In this document: positions 48,507-59,815 of the stretch, piece by piece
How the letters are laid out: the number at the start of each line of letters is the position of its first letter
How positions within the stretch are numbered: the first letter of the stretch is position 1
Source of the DNA: Turnera subulata
Lineage: Eukaryota > Streptophyta > Magnoliopsida > Malpighiales > Passifloraceae
DNA: 64,000 nucleotides
Direction: 5' to 3'
NCBI GenBank assembly: GCA_028386065.3
Contig: JAKUCV010004788.1
Coordinates: 127,063 to 191,062, forward strand
The notes under the pieces: model-generated
Told to the model about the DNA's origin: nothing
The model's input: the letters and a program-made list of their open reading frames with translations, nothing else
Database searches by the model: none
Position numbers and translations under genes: made by a program

Positions 48507-49153
48507 ACATCGATGCCCATAAGTGAACATCGATGTTTTTGAGAATCTGATTCTCCCCAACACCTTGGTAATGCACAAGGACATCGATGTCCATTGCTGA
48601 ACATCGATGTCCATTGGCCTCGGGTACTCTAGGACTTCGATGTCCTGTCATGAACATCGATATCATTTGGCCTCTGGAACACAAGGACATCGATGTCCTG
48701 TCATCAACATCGATGTCCTTGAGGCTCTGGAAGTCCAAACTATTTGGCAGAGCTCAAGAACATCGATGTTCAGCTCTTGGACATCGATGTTGGAAAGTTC
48801 CAAAGGTTCATTGGCCTCTGGAACTCAAGAACATCGATGTTCAACTCTTGGACATCGATGTTGGAAAGTTCCGAAGGTCCAAAACTTGGCAGTAGTTTTA
48901 AACATCGATGTCTAACCTTTAAAGATTGATGTTTGAGACTTTGGAACACAAGGACATTGATGTTATAAAGTGACCATCGATGTTATTTGGTCTCTGGAAT
49001 CTCAAATCAATCTCGCAAGGCTCTTGGACATCGATGTTTAATCCTGAACATCGATGTTCATGTGAATCTGCCAAGGCCAACCTTTCATAGAACAGGCTCG
49101 GCCAAGGCAAATCCTCATGTGGACATCGATGTCCATCTTATGAACATCGATGT
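48507..49153. repeat. Array of ~20 ACATCGATGT palindromes in the Angela leader
   Basis: Fourteen exact ACATCGATGT palindromes start at 48527, 48581, 48601, 48687, 48707, 48760, 48781, 48831, 48852, 48902, 49028, 49048, 49123 and 49144. Six variants start at 48507, 48634, 48654, 48923, 48954 and 48974. They form ten pairs whose members start 20 or 21 bp apart. Flanking bases often extend the symmetry (GGACATCGATGTCC, GAACATCGATGTTC). The array lies between the PBS and gag, where retroelement RNAs carry packaging and dimerisation signals. It is absent from the LTRs. Confidence 0.92.
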
Positions 49154-49434
49154 CCTGGCCCTGTAGCACTAGAACGACCATCGTTCCTTCCGAAAACCGA
49201 CGATCGATTTTCGTTTTGTCGAACCCCTTCGACGTACTGCCAATTACTCCTTGATTGATATCACATACCAATCAAGTTCTTGTCGTCAAAACACTTTTGA
49301 CACAAACCAACATCAACATATACATAATGAACTCAACATATAATGATCATGCTACATCACATATAACACATCATATATATTTGCATGAACGTATCAACAT
49401 ATGCACATAAATTCAGTTTAGACCTTCACAAGAG
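49154..49434 (-). other. Angela leader, part next to the PBS
   Basis: AT-rich, no coding and no further exact ACATCGATGT copies. A loosely related CGACGATCGATTTTCG word lies at about 49198-49213. Confidence 0.6.
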
Positions 49435-49446
49435 GCTCCGCTACCA
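49435..49446 (-). other. Primer-binding site of the Angela-type element
   Basis: Minus strand TGGTAGCGGAGC, one base from the right LTR. The same variant PBS as four other elements here. Confidence 0.88.
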
Positions 49447-49447
49447 C

Positions 49448-50951
49448 TGTAAGTATCCGGGCATGCAAATTAACAATCAAATGCAATAACATACGCAGCA
49501 GAAAAACCGGAAACACATGGAGGATCCAAGTGAAGGGTAGCTAAACCGAATAACAAAAACGAATATACCTGAAACGGTTGAGGTCTTTCACCCAACTGGT
49601 GACTGAATCAGCTAGAGCTAGAAGGATATCCTGCTCCTCTACGGTATCCACACGAACCATCGATCACAGCCGGAAAACGTCTCATGATCTCCAACCCAAG
49701 CACTCCCGAACCGTGGTGCTAGCTACGAATTTTCGGGAGCTATGTGGTGTTACTTTCTTTCTCAAAGAATGGGTGAGTGTTTATGTGTGTTCTTTCTGGT
49801 CTGAAAAACACTCTCAAGGCTCTCAAAAACCAGAATGCAATCAGCCAAAAACCCAAAACATAATCTAATTATGCCACTCAATTAGTGCTTATGGTAATGG
49901 CCAACATAATGGCCCATCATGATTAAGATACCCATTATCTTGTCTACCACTAAGCACTAATGGGATTACACATCACAAACAATCAGGTTTGGCTCAATAA
50001 TTCTGACAATTATTGAATCAAACCAGCCCAAAACGACCCTGGTCCAACCACGGTCCAACCACACCTGGTCGAACCCTGGTCCAACCACGGTTCAACCACC
50101 TCCTCGAATCAACGATTCTAAGTGTGTGACCCTGTAGGCACTTGTAACGTCCGGCAATAATTGTAAACTCATTTACAATTATAAGCAAAGAGCGGCGTCT
50201 AGCAACACATCATTGCTACCCGAACGACAAGATCAGTACTGATTCAATATGCCTCGGAAACATGTCATCGTCCCTTCGTCCCATTATCAAGATTAAACAG
50301 GAGACATGGAATATGTCAATCTCGCACATGTTTAATCTCGGTTTCTTGATCCTCGAGCTAACTGTGTAAAGCGGATACTAATGATATCACCATATCATAA
50401 TCCGAGCACGGCTGTGCATTTACAGTTCAACTCTATCAAGAAACCATCCGATAATATACCCGTTATATGGGTTGGACGAATCCCCTCTGGATCATACAAA
50501 ACCCACTACACATTTATCATATACCCAATGATTACACTAAGTCTACTCATTTATGAAATAGCCAAGAGTAATATCAAAGTATACGACTCATATGTTGGGA
50601 ACCTTGATGATCACAGGTCTAAGGACAATACATATAAGAACCGCTAATGACAATCATATAACGTTCCATGTATCGTTCTTATGTGAGTCGGTCCAGTCCA
50701 CAAGTTCTCTAACTTGTACCCGTATGTAGAATTAATATCTCATATAATTCTCAACACACGCTAGTCTTAATTTATTTTATTACAACCCATCCATAATAAT
50801 AATCGACTAGGGACATTTTAAGAATACAAAGTATTCTAGGTTTATAAATATGTGCAAGCGATTATCTCATAATCATATTTATTGGAATAACCTTAATGTA
50901 TATACATGACTACAATCATCCATTGATTGACTTTTGGGCATATTACTAACA
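49448..50951 (-). repeat. Right (5') LTR of the Angela-type element
   Basis: 1504 bp, same ends as the left LTR and very similar throughout. It lacks part of the short TGGTCCAACCAC repeat region (about 50035-50100). Confidence 0.92.
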
Positions 50952-51037
50952 CTTTTCAATACTTGACATTCAGACGGCCTGGCATCTCTTACGCTGCTAA
51001 TTCAGTCTGTCAGTTCATGTATGTGCCAACTACATAG
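50952..51037 (+). pseudogene. Retrofit/Ale copia, continuation after the Angela insertion
   Basis: Plus-strand reading after the duplicated CTTTT resumes as QYLTFRRPGISYAANSVCQFMYVPTT, the copia segment that normally follows the motif interrupted at 42066. It is cut again at 51038 by the Tat-like LTR. The rest of RNase H and the 3' LTR are not in the window. Confidence 0.88.
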
Positions 51038-52531
51038 TGTGAATAATCGACCCAAAATCACTTGGGCCTGTTCACCTATTCCTTTCACCTTCTTCCTCGA
51101 GTCAATCCCATAACAATAAAGTCGCCACCCAAGTTTTATTAAGGACAAAAGTTGGGAAAAACCTTAATAAGACTCCTTTAGGCTACATGGTCATGGCGAA
51201 CCAAAGTCATGGGATCGGGGGTTCGTCACAGATAGCAAGGTGTTAGGCACCCTTCTGTGTTGGGTCGAGACTATGTGCAATTGTAAAATGCAAGTGTGCC
51301 TGGTGCAAGTGTGCATGTGTGGGAAATAAAGAGAAGGGGAGAAGAAGAAGAATTGGCTTGCATCCCGTTGTAAGACCGAGACTACCTACGTACCTGAGTG
51401 ATTGGGGTCAAAGTCATGTAGTCCTAAACATGGCACAGATCGACCACTTACATCATCAAAAGCATCAGCATATAATCAGCAAGAATCAATCAAAAAGAAG
51501 GTTTAGTGTTATTTTTTGTAGAGGGGTTGAGTTCTACACCCACCTTCTTGTCGTTTCTAAGCTCTATGGTTGATCCTCTTCCTCACTCCTCCTAGCTGGA
51601 CTACTGCTAATGCTTCCCACAAAATTCCTCCAGAGTTTCTGCCTAAAGAATGTATTTCTAGGCTTGAAGAAGTAGAGTTTCTCCAAGCACTCAAGGCTTA
51701 TAGGTGTGTATGTGAGAAAAGTTTGTGATCCTCTGAAATGTATGTGAGGGGTCCTATTTATAGTGCTCTGGGAAGCCTAGGACCTGTTTAACTGTGGACC
51801 TGTTTAATGGTGAAGATTATGCCCAAAACTCTGGTCCAAAACTATGTAGGATCGAAATTAGAAACCAAATCGGAGATTTGGCCGAATCTGGGAGGACATG
51901 ACCACCGCTGCCGGCGGTCATCCACTGCTTGACCGCTAGTGCCGGCGGTCTTGAGTGGATGCCCGCCAACACCTGGCGGTCTTTGCGAGAGGACCGCCGA
52001 TTGCCCCACGTCTCACCCGTTTTTTCCATTTTCGAACCCCCAATCCCCCTAATTCAGTCCTGATTTAATCCTACCGCGTAATTAACCCCTAATCATTCCA
52101 GAATCACTCCGTTACTTGATTATCACTCCCCCTAAATCATTCCATAACAGAATAATTATACCTCAATGCCTATTTTATAAATCATGTGAAAAACAATATT
52201 TCTACATAAATGATGATTTAACTCTGATTTTCCACAAAAATCAGAGCTAAAATTAACCTACAAGAAATGTGTTAATGGGCTGGGTAAACTCTGGAGAATC
52301 CATTTACTTGGACCCTTAAACCCATTCCTAACCCAAAAATGAATCATCATATAATTGGATTTAAAACAACTAAAAGAGCCCAAACAATGAAATGAAATGT
52401 ACCTTAATTCTACTAAATTAAATTCTTATCATGCCCTGACTCAAAATCAAATCATCTCATTAACCTCAATTTAAGCATGTTTGAATTCTAATTTTTAGCA
52501 AACATTCGTGGGTCAAATTTGGGTGTTCACA
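51038..52531. repeat. Tat/Ogre-like Ty3 LTR, 1.5 kb
   Basis: The termini are inverted (TGTGAATA at the left, GGGTGTTCACA at the right). The left part has GTCGCCACCCAAGTTTTATTAAGG and AGATAGCAAGGTGTTAGGCACCC, given here in short form: GTCGCCACC at about 51121 and GGTGTTAGGCACCC at about 51239. These blocks are familiar from Tat/Ogre LTRs. Read on the minus strand it starts TGTGAACACCCAAATTTGAC, as Tat LTRs do, which favours minus orientation with a 3' LTR here. No matching second LTR or duplicated CATAG flank is present, so orientation is not settled. Confidence 0.65.
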
Positions 52532-52930
52532 GATGCCCGTCATTGATGAGTCCTTGGGAACCAAGGACGAAACGACGTAAGATAGGAACCACCAAATTTG
52601 AATGATGAATGTGTGGTGTGTGTCCAGTTTTGGAGCATCCCATGCTCCTCTCCAGGAATCATCTCATCCTGAAGTTTTGAGGGACGAGCCATCGGATTTT
52701 GGGAATTATCTCATCCTAGATCTCGGGAATCATCTCATCCCGAGGTGATAGAATCATCTCATCGATCGGGGTTGTCGACAAGAAATACTCCTATCCTTGT
52801 CCACTGGTTTTGACTTGGGAATCATCTCATCCCAAGTCTCGGGAATCGTCTCATCCCGAGGTGATAGAATTATATCGTCTATCGCGTTATCGACAAGGAA
52901 TACTCCCATCCTTGTCACCTGGGTTTCGAC
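52532..52930. repeat. Tat/Ogre-like internal segment: nine consecutive hairpins with 9-nt loops
   Basis: Non-coding. Stem/loop/stem units of the form X-A-(9 nt)-T-X' lie at 52653-52671, 52698-52720, 52722-52744, 52747-52767, 52777-52801, 52812-52838, 52838-52860, 52863-52883 and 52892-52916. Stems include CTCGGGA/TCCCGAG, GACTTGGGA/TCCCAAGTC, GATAGA/TCTATC and GACAAGGA/TCCTTGTC. Loops are mostly ATCATCTCA or close variants. Another hairpin, GGAGCAT/ATGCTCC with a 3-nt loop, lies at 52632-52648. The array is cut by the SIRE element at 52931. Confidence 0.85.
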
Positions 52931-54633
52931 TGTTGGCCTAGAAAAGGCTAAGAAGGGGGGGCTGAATTAGCTTTTCCTCTTTTTCGGGTTTTCAGAGATT
53001 TGGCTCGACGCAGAAGCCAAATGTTAAGCTTAAGTGGAAATGCAGGAATAAAGATATAAAAGCAATGGTGACACAAGCAATTTATAGTGGTTCCCCACGC
53101 AGGAGTACATCCACTACCTAATGGTCCCCCCTTTAGGATTTCTAAATTATCCACTATACTAGGCTTTTACGGGTTCAACCTTAACCTTTACAAGCTTTTA
53201 CAGGAGCAGCTCTAACCTAAGCTTTTCAAAGGCTCAGCTCTAACCTAACTTTTCAAAGTCTCAGTTCTAACCTAAGTTTTCAAAGTCTCAGCTCTAACCT
53301 TCACACAAGCTTTTCAAAGGCTTAGCTCTAACCTAACCTCAAAACTATTCCTAGATTTGAGTATCAAGTGAGATTGTAACTTAATCTCACTTATAATGCC
53401 CTCAACAAGATAACTTCAAGAGTGACTCATCAAGAAGTGTTTACAACGAGTTTAGAACAGAAGATTCACTCAAGGTAGGCTCAATCTGAATTTTTGAATC
53501 TCTCTGAGGATTTGGCTATAGCAGAAGCTAAATATCACAGAATATTTCCATAGGTTGAAGTGCTTCTTCTAATGAGGTTTCAGACCTCTATATATAGATT
53601 CTCAGGATGGGGAAGCTCTCTCACAATGTTCACATAACGGCCATATGATGTCCAGGTGGGATTGGAGTTGACTTCTTGCTTCTCTAATAAAACAGTCCAG
53701 GTAGGCAAGCCAAATTTGCAGAATACTTGAGTTGTAATTCTTTTTCTTCAAAAAGCTTTCCAAAAATGGAAAGTTTGGACCACCATATCTTCAAGGGTAG
53801 AGAGAGGATGTGAGGACCACTTTTCTGAACTTTATCCATCCCTTGGAGTGCAAGTTTAACCGTTAGTTGACTTGGTTTAAAACTGTCCACGCAGATGAGC
53901 CAAATCTTGATATTACTTGGGCAGAAATTGTGTTTCTTCAAAAATATTTCCAAAAATGGAAAGTAAGGACCACCAGCTTTTTTATGCATGAAAGAGGATG
54001 TGAGGGCCACTTTTCTAATCTTTTTCTGACCCTTGGTGAGCAAGCAAAACCGTTAGTTGAGTTGCTTAAATTTCAACTACTTTTCGGGACCACATTCTTT
54101 TTGGCTGAAAGTGACAGGTTGCTTGTGTGGACCACCAAAGCTTCCAAGATGCTTAGAAGGTGCGAGGAACACTTTTCAGATATTTTTCTAACACTTGTAC
54201 TGCAAGTTTGGACGTTGGTTGGCATTTTAATTGCCAACTACCGCTCTGGGACCACAAGAAATATAGATTGACAGTGACAGCTTATTCTGCAGCCTGTGGA
54301 GCCAAATCTTCTCTGTTTTGGTTTCTTCATGGAACCAAATGTTTCTGCCAATACTCAAATAACATAAAACACTTAACTAATAAGTTTGTTGATCATCAAA
54401 ACAATATAATGATCATTAGAAACATATTTGTATACTGAAGATTTGGTTTCTTCCTGGAACCAAATGATTCTGCCCGATACTCAAACAACAGAAAACACTT
54501 AACCAATATGTTTGTTAATCATCAAAATAATATAATGATCATCAGAATCATTAGAAACATATATTTATATACTAAACATGTTTAGTCTTAATTAATTGCT
54601 AATTAAGCCGCTAATCATATGTTTAGGCTAACA
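52931..54633 (-). repeat. Left (3') LTR of the SIRE-type element
   Basis: Plus-strand ends TGTTGGCCTAGAAAAGG and GTTTAGGCTAACA. It contains several AGCTCTAACCTAA-type repeats (about 53200-53340). A duplicated ~120-bp segment near its right end (about 54310-54430 and 54440-54560) includes the TTTGGTTTC/GGAACCAAA hairpin. Confidence 0.88.
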
Positions 54634-55599
54634 ATCTCCCCCTTTTTGATGATGACAAACATGTTGTGTTGTTTCCTACAAAATAGAGGTTAAATGATAT
54701 TTAACACATGTATATAAACTCCCCCTGTTTCATTGCTTTTCTACATAATAAATTTTGCACACTTTGATAGCAGCAACATTGTTCCATTTACTCAACACAC
54801 ATACTTTCTACCCCATTTTCACTCCCATTTTCAAACATACAACACTTCATATACTTCTCCCTCATTTGTCATCAACAAAAAATCCATAGATAAAACCATG
54901 CCGCGAAAAAGAGTAGTTAGAAATAAGAAAACCAAATAAGTAAGCTCCCCCTATTTTATAGGCATAATCAATAAATTAAAAAACGCAAACATTTGGCTCA
55001 TTCGATCGGCCAAATACTCCCTCTGCGTTTATGCATAGTATACTTTTAAAAATTTGCTAAAGATTTTTTGCCAATAGCTCGCCCTGCATAAGAGCACAAT
55101 ATACAAATTTCTCTTGTATGATTTCACACACAAATTCACACAAGTATCCCTCTAAAGAAATTCTCAACATAACATTTGGCTTAATCATCAGCCAAATATG
55201 TCAACGATAGCATCATTATTAGAACAAGAGTATTTCCTGCAATAGTCATTTGGCTTTTTATATCAGCCAAAATTTTTAACATTATAAGCTCATCGACATT
55301 TGGCTGTTCCACTAAGCCAAATGTTGTTCCCTGCATCAGAAAATTAACACAAAAGGTATACCACAGCAGTAGAATATTCCATCAAGTATCAACAACATAA
55401 CAACATATATATATCTTCCTGTTTTGTCATCAGCACAAGAGAACACAAATAAAAGCCATGGTAGATAATAGATAATCATAAATCAAAAGACAATTATCCG
55501 AAACCAAAGCCAAGTATAAGAAACCAAATATTCAAAAGCAATCAAAATATTCAGGTTAAACAAACCATAAGTAAGATTGTTATAAAAGTACTTAGCTAA
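54634..55599 (-). other. 3' untranslated region of the SIRE-type element
   Basis: The polypurine tract lies at about 54634-54648 (ATCTCCCCCTTTTT on the plus strand). Four TTTGGCT/AGCCAAA hairpins follow at 54991-55015, 55174-55197, 55248-55273 and 55296-55324. No coding. Confidence 0.75.
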
Positions 55600-57113
55600 A
55601 ATGCAGATGAGAATGCTATGCATGTCCTAAGAGCATCAGATCCATGGAGCATAAATCTTCATCAAAATCATCACGAGTAAATATTGTAGTGGTTTGGTCA
55701 AGTTTCTCAAATGTCTCAGTCAGGAATTTCTTTATTTGGCTCTTGATGGAACCAAGTTCTTTCTTCAGCTCACTGATCTCATCCTTCATTCCAATAACTA
55801 CAACATTCATTTCCTCAAGCTTGTGATCCTTTTGTGGCTACAGATTTGGCCACAGGAATATTCCCCTTCGGGATTTGGCTTGAAAGACATCTTTGCTAGA
55901 GTGTCAACATTAATTTCCATAAGTTTAATCGGCTTATCCGCAATAGTAGACTTAATCTTCAACTGTTTAGCCAACAAGGTAATGAGTGCACCATGAGAAT
56001 GTTCCTTGTAGATACCCATGAGAAAGAGAATAAGAGTACTGAAGCAGATAGAACATCTCTCGATAAGACAAGCATTGATCAAGTTTCATGATCATAGTGC
56101 GACAATTCTTCCTTGGCATGTTGATTGGAGTTCCAAAAGCAGAATCATAGAACCCTATCTTGTTCGGCTTCATCTTCAACAAATCACATATCATTTCAAC
56201 TGTCACTGTGATCTTCTTCCCTTTGATCTTCGTTTTGGTGCAAGTGAGCAGACCATCTTTCCCATACTCCACAGTCTTGTTATCATAGAAATCCTTCATT
56301 AAAGCTTCATACCCTTGTTCCTTCAAGGTGACTAAGGTGGTGAGCTTAACATCTTTCAACAATTTTGCTACACCGATTCCTTCAAAGTCACTTAGAACCA
56401 TAGTGCAGGTAGGGGTATGGGTGAAGTATTCCTTCTTGGCCCTTTTGCTTGATCCGGACTTGGTCAGAGCCTTGAGCTTTCTTTTGGAGTAATTTCTTTC
56501 TCCTTTTCAGATTTCTCCTCAACTTCAAGCTCTTTGTCATCGTCCTCTTCTTTGTCTTACTCATCATCATCTTTATTATCATCATCACAGTCATCTTCAT
56601 TTTTAGAATCATCATCAGACCCTTCTTTGTCTGATTTATTCTCATTCTCTGGCTCTTCCTTGGAATTCTGTTCCTTGTCACTCTCATTTGGTTCCTTGTC
56701 ACTGTTATTTGGCTCTTCATCAGCCAAATCATCAGCAGATTTGTTTTGGCCATATTCACTCCTCTTTCTCTTTTAGAACTCTTTTCACCTCCATCAACAG
56801 GTGAATTCTCATTTTTATTCTCATCGGATTCCACTTCAACGACTTTGTCTCTTGGCTTCTTTTCTCCTCTTCCAAACACAGTTTGTGCATGTGTGTTTGG
56901 CTTGACAAGTCGAGCTCTTGATATCTCAGTGGTTGGGGTTTGAGCAAGGTGCTTAAGCAATTTTGGTCCTGGTACATCAGATTTGGTCATAGAGCTCCTA
57001 GCCTTTTTCTCAGGTTCAGTTTCTGGAACAACTTTCTCAACATCAGATTTGGTCTCTAGTTGAGCCAAATCTCCTTCTGGCAGTACATTCTCATCTTTCT
57101 CTTTTGGCAGCAA
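55600..57113 (-). pseudogene. SIRE post-pol ORF (env-position), broken
   Basis: Minus-strand pieces in three frames. 57113-56750 is a polar N-terminus with LPKEKDENVLPEGDLAQLET. About 56760-56500 is extremely acidic in the best frame (D/E/S/N runs) but reads as Met/Lys-rich in the longest open frame, so a frameshift lies near 56760. 56401-55967 carries LKEQGYEALMKDFYDNKTVEYG and KKITVTVEMICDLLKMKP, and 56082-55807 carries HSHGALITLLAKQLKI. 55810-55616 is a short coiled coil (KDEISELKKELGSIKSQIKKF). The globular part resembles in layout the Athila ORF at 28208-29408. Function unknown. Confidence 0.7.
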
Positions 57114-57414
57114 GCTTTATTTTCCACAGTCTCCTTTTCAGTCTTTTTAGCCGATTCTCTTCTAATAATCATTGTCTATGGACTGCTGAATAGGTTTTGG
57201 CTCAACTCTGAACCAAATACTACAACTCTTGCTCTTTGATGCTCTTGATGATTTGAATGCATCCATGACTTATTGTCATATGCTCAGATGCTTAGTGCAA
57301 GTGTGGAATGTGTGACAATTGAATCTTTCTATGTGCTTATGTGTGCAATATGTTATGATATGTATGAACATACAGAAACCAAAAGTAAAGCCAAATCAGA
57401 GTGCTTATGGTATA

Positions 57415-58780
57415 TTGCAAATTCCAAGCTCGAGTCTGATTTTGGTCAATTGATCTTCCTTCAATGGTTTGGTGAAGATGTCAGCCAATTGATTTTCAGT
57501 TCTCTCAAACTCAATAGCCACATCATTCTTCAACACATGGTCTCGAATAAAATGATGTCTCACTTCAATATGTGTTGGTTCGAGAGTGTTGCACCGGGTT
57601 CTTAGTTAGGTTGATGGCACTTGAGCTGTCACAAAATATAGAAACACACTCAAAAGTTAGTCCATAATCAGCAAGTGCTTGTTTCATCCATAGCACTTGT
57701 GCACAACATGCACCAGCTGCTACATATTCAGCCTCGGTTGTGGTAGTAGCAACTGAATTTTGCTTTTTACTTGACCACGATACAAGTGATTGTCCAAGTA
57801 ATTGACAAGTACCACTTGTATTTTTTCTATCAAGAGTGCACCCTGCAAAGTCTGCATCTGAGTAGCTTGTTAGTTCAAAACAGTTCACATTAGGATACCA
57901 CAAGCCTGAAGATTATGTTCCTTTTAAGTACTTGAAGATGCGCTTGATAGCTTTAAGATGAGATTCTTTTGGGCATGATTGAAATCGAGCACACAAGCAA
58001 ACACTATATATAATGTCTAATCTTGTAGCTATAAGGTAAAGAAGACTACCTATCATGCCTCTATCAACATCCTTACCATTCTCAACCTTGTCAAGTTTGG
58101 TGCTAGTGCTCATTGGTGTTGGACTAGTTTTGGCTTCAGACAAGCCAAATCTTTCCAGCAGCTCACGTGTGTACTTTGCTTGATAAAGGAAAGTGCCACC
58201 ATCAAGTTGCTTGACTTGAAAATCTAGGAAGAAGTTTAATTCTCCCATCATGCTCTTTTCAAACTCACTGTGCATAAGCTTTTCAAACTTTTGACAAAGA
58301 GATTCATTAGTAACACCAAACAACATATATTTGCATAATAATGATATCATCTTTGTTAGATTTCACAAATAGAATTGAGACGACTTTTCCTCTTGTAAAG
58401 CATTGTGAGATAAGGTATGAGCTTAATCTATCATACCAAGCCCTAGCTGCTTGTTTAAGACCATACAATGCCTTTTTCAATTTAAAAACATGTTGTAGAT
58501 GCTCATGGTTTTCAAATCCTGGAGGTTGTTCTACTTATATTTCTTCCATGATATATCCATTTAGAAAAGCACTCTTGACATCCATTTGATAGAGTTTGAA
58601 AGATTTAAATGATGCAAATGCAAGCAACATATGAATGGATTCAAGTCTAGCTACTGGTGCAAAGGTCTCATCATAATCAATTCCTTCCTCTTGATTGTAC
58701 CTTGTCTAACCAATCGAGCATTGTTTCTTACCACAATTCATGTTTCATCAAGATTGTTCCTAAAGACCCATTTGGTTCCA
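57415..58780 (-). pseudogene. SIRE reverse transcriptase and RNase H
   Basis: RT pieces include YDETFAPVARLESIHMLLAF, MDVKSAFLNG and LKKALYGLKQAARAWYDRLSSYL (about 58690-58420). At about 58319-58322 a small deletion removes the Asp-Asp of the expected IYVDD motif and shifts the frame before FGVTNESLCQKFEKL. After MGELNFFLDFQVKQLDGG comes RNase H: SYSDADFAGCTLDRKNTSGTC (about 57850) and TEAEYVAAGACCAQVLWMKQAL, then RHHFIRDHVLKNDVA and ENQLADIFTKPL near 57420-57560. Block order and wording match SIRE-type copia. Confidence 0.88.
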
Positions 58781-58978
58781 ATGACAGGATGGTCTTCTGG
58801 CCTTGCAACAAGCTCTCACACATTATTCCTCTTGAACTGATTAAGCTCATCTTGGATTACCATTACCCAATTTTTATCAAGTATAGCATCATTGGCATTT
58901 TTGGGCTCAACTTGAGACAAAAAGGCAAGATGTGTGTTGATGTTTTGTAACTGGTGGTTACACCTCTTCTGGGATCAC

Positions 58979-59815
58979 CTAATATCGCCTCAGTTGAATG
59001 TCCTCTAGTTGCATGAACCTCAGAGTTTCTCGGCTGTGAGCTTGAACTAGATTCCAGAACATTTGGCTACACATCATTATTCTGAACATTTGGTTCGGGA
59101 GAAGCCAAATGTTGTTGAGTCTCAAATAAATCAGGGGGTTGCACATCTTTTGTCTCATCAACCTCAATGACCTGTGGCTGATTCTTTAGGAGTAAACTCA
59201 ACTTCTGTATCATCACAAGCTGACATGCTCGACATTTGGTTTCTACTTCGAATTTTGGCTTTGACAGTCCATCAGCCAAATCCTTCTTTGACAGATTTGA
59301 TATTAGCTCATGATTTCATGTTCGAGCCTCCTATGCCACAGGGTTGGAGTCTCTGTACTTGCACTAAAACACTTAATCTTTGGATTAGTAATATCATTTA
59401 TACATATAGAGCATAGGTTTCCAATTCTTTTTCCAATAAGTACGACTTTCTCATCATCAATCCTACTCACACGACATCATGATGATTCAAATGTAACTCT
59501 AAATCCTCTGACTAATACTTAACGTATTGAACTTGAGAATATGAACAATAAGCACATGCTCAATAATAGGATCAACACCAATCTTACCAATACCGAGAAT
59601 TTTACCTTTGAGCTATCACCAAAAGTAACATTACCTTGGTGTTTTGAAAGGAGGGATGAAAATCTTGATCGGTCACCTATCATATCTCTTGAACAACCAC
59701 TGTCCAGAACTCATTCATCCCTTGCATCCTGTCATATAATCAAGTTTTGGATACCCAATCTAACTTGGGTCCTTCAGGGTCAGATTTGGTTCCATTCGGA
59801 ACCCAAATATACTTC
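58979..59815 (-). pseudogene. SIRE protease and GAG-pre-integrase fused to the post-integrase linker
   Basis: From 59815 leftward: WVPNGTKSDPEGPKLDW, a decayed protease region near MNEFWTVV, then LWHRRLEHEIMS and KPKFEVETKCRACQL (about 59225-59265) of the pre-integrase domain. Directly after this the text becomes PQVIEVDETKDVQPPDLFET, the acidic linker that normally lies between integrase and RT. The entire integrase catalytic core has therefore been deleted. Several stops and frameshifts are present. Confidence 0.78.

Larger units (their letters stand above)
42067..50951 (-). mobile_element. Angela-type Ty1/copia element, minus strand, 8.9 kb
   Basis: LTRs at 42067-43580 and 49448-50951, perfect target duplication CTTTT at 42062-42066 and 50952-50956, PBS next to the right LTR and a purine-rich tract next to the left one. 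The pol order is protease, integrase, RT, RNase H. LTR length (1.5 kb), gag blocks such as LVLQSLPDSYSQFVMNFNMN and RT blocks such as MDVKTAFLNG suggest the Angela/BARE group. The two LTRs are very similar, so insertion is fairly recent. Coding is nevertheless broken by stops and at least two frameshifts. Confidence 0.93.

Noticed and set aside
48507..49153. CRISPR-like array suggested by regularly spaced palindromes
   Set aside because: The repeat is only 10 bp, spacers vary between 10 and 65 bp and are related to each other, and the array lies inside a plant retrotransposon leader with no cas genes.
51038..52531. Reading the Tat-like LTR as a solo LTR
   Set aside because: The right flank does not repeat the left flank CATAG, and the right side continues into an internal-type repeat region.
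53684..54043. 119-codon frame repeated at 62974-63333
   Set aside because: It occurs in both SIRE LTRs; duplicated because LTRs are duplicated, with no domain.
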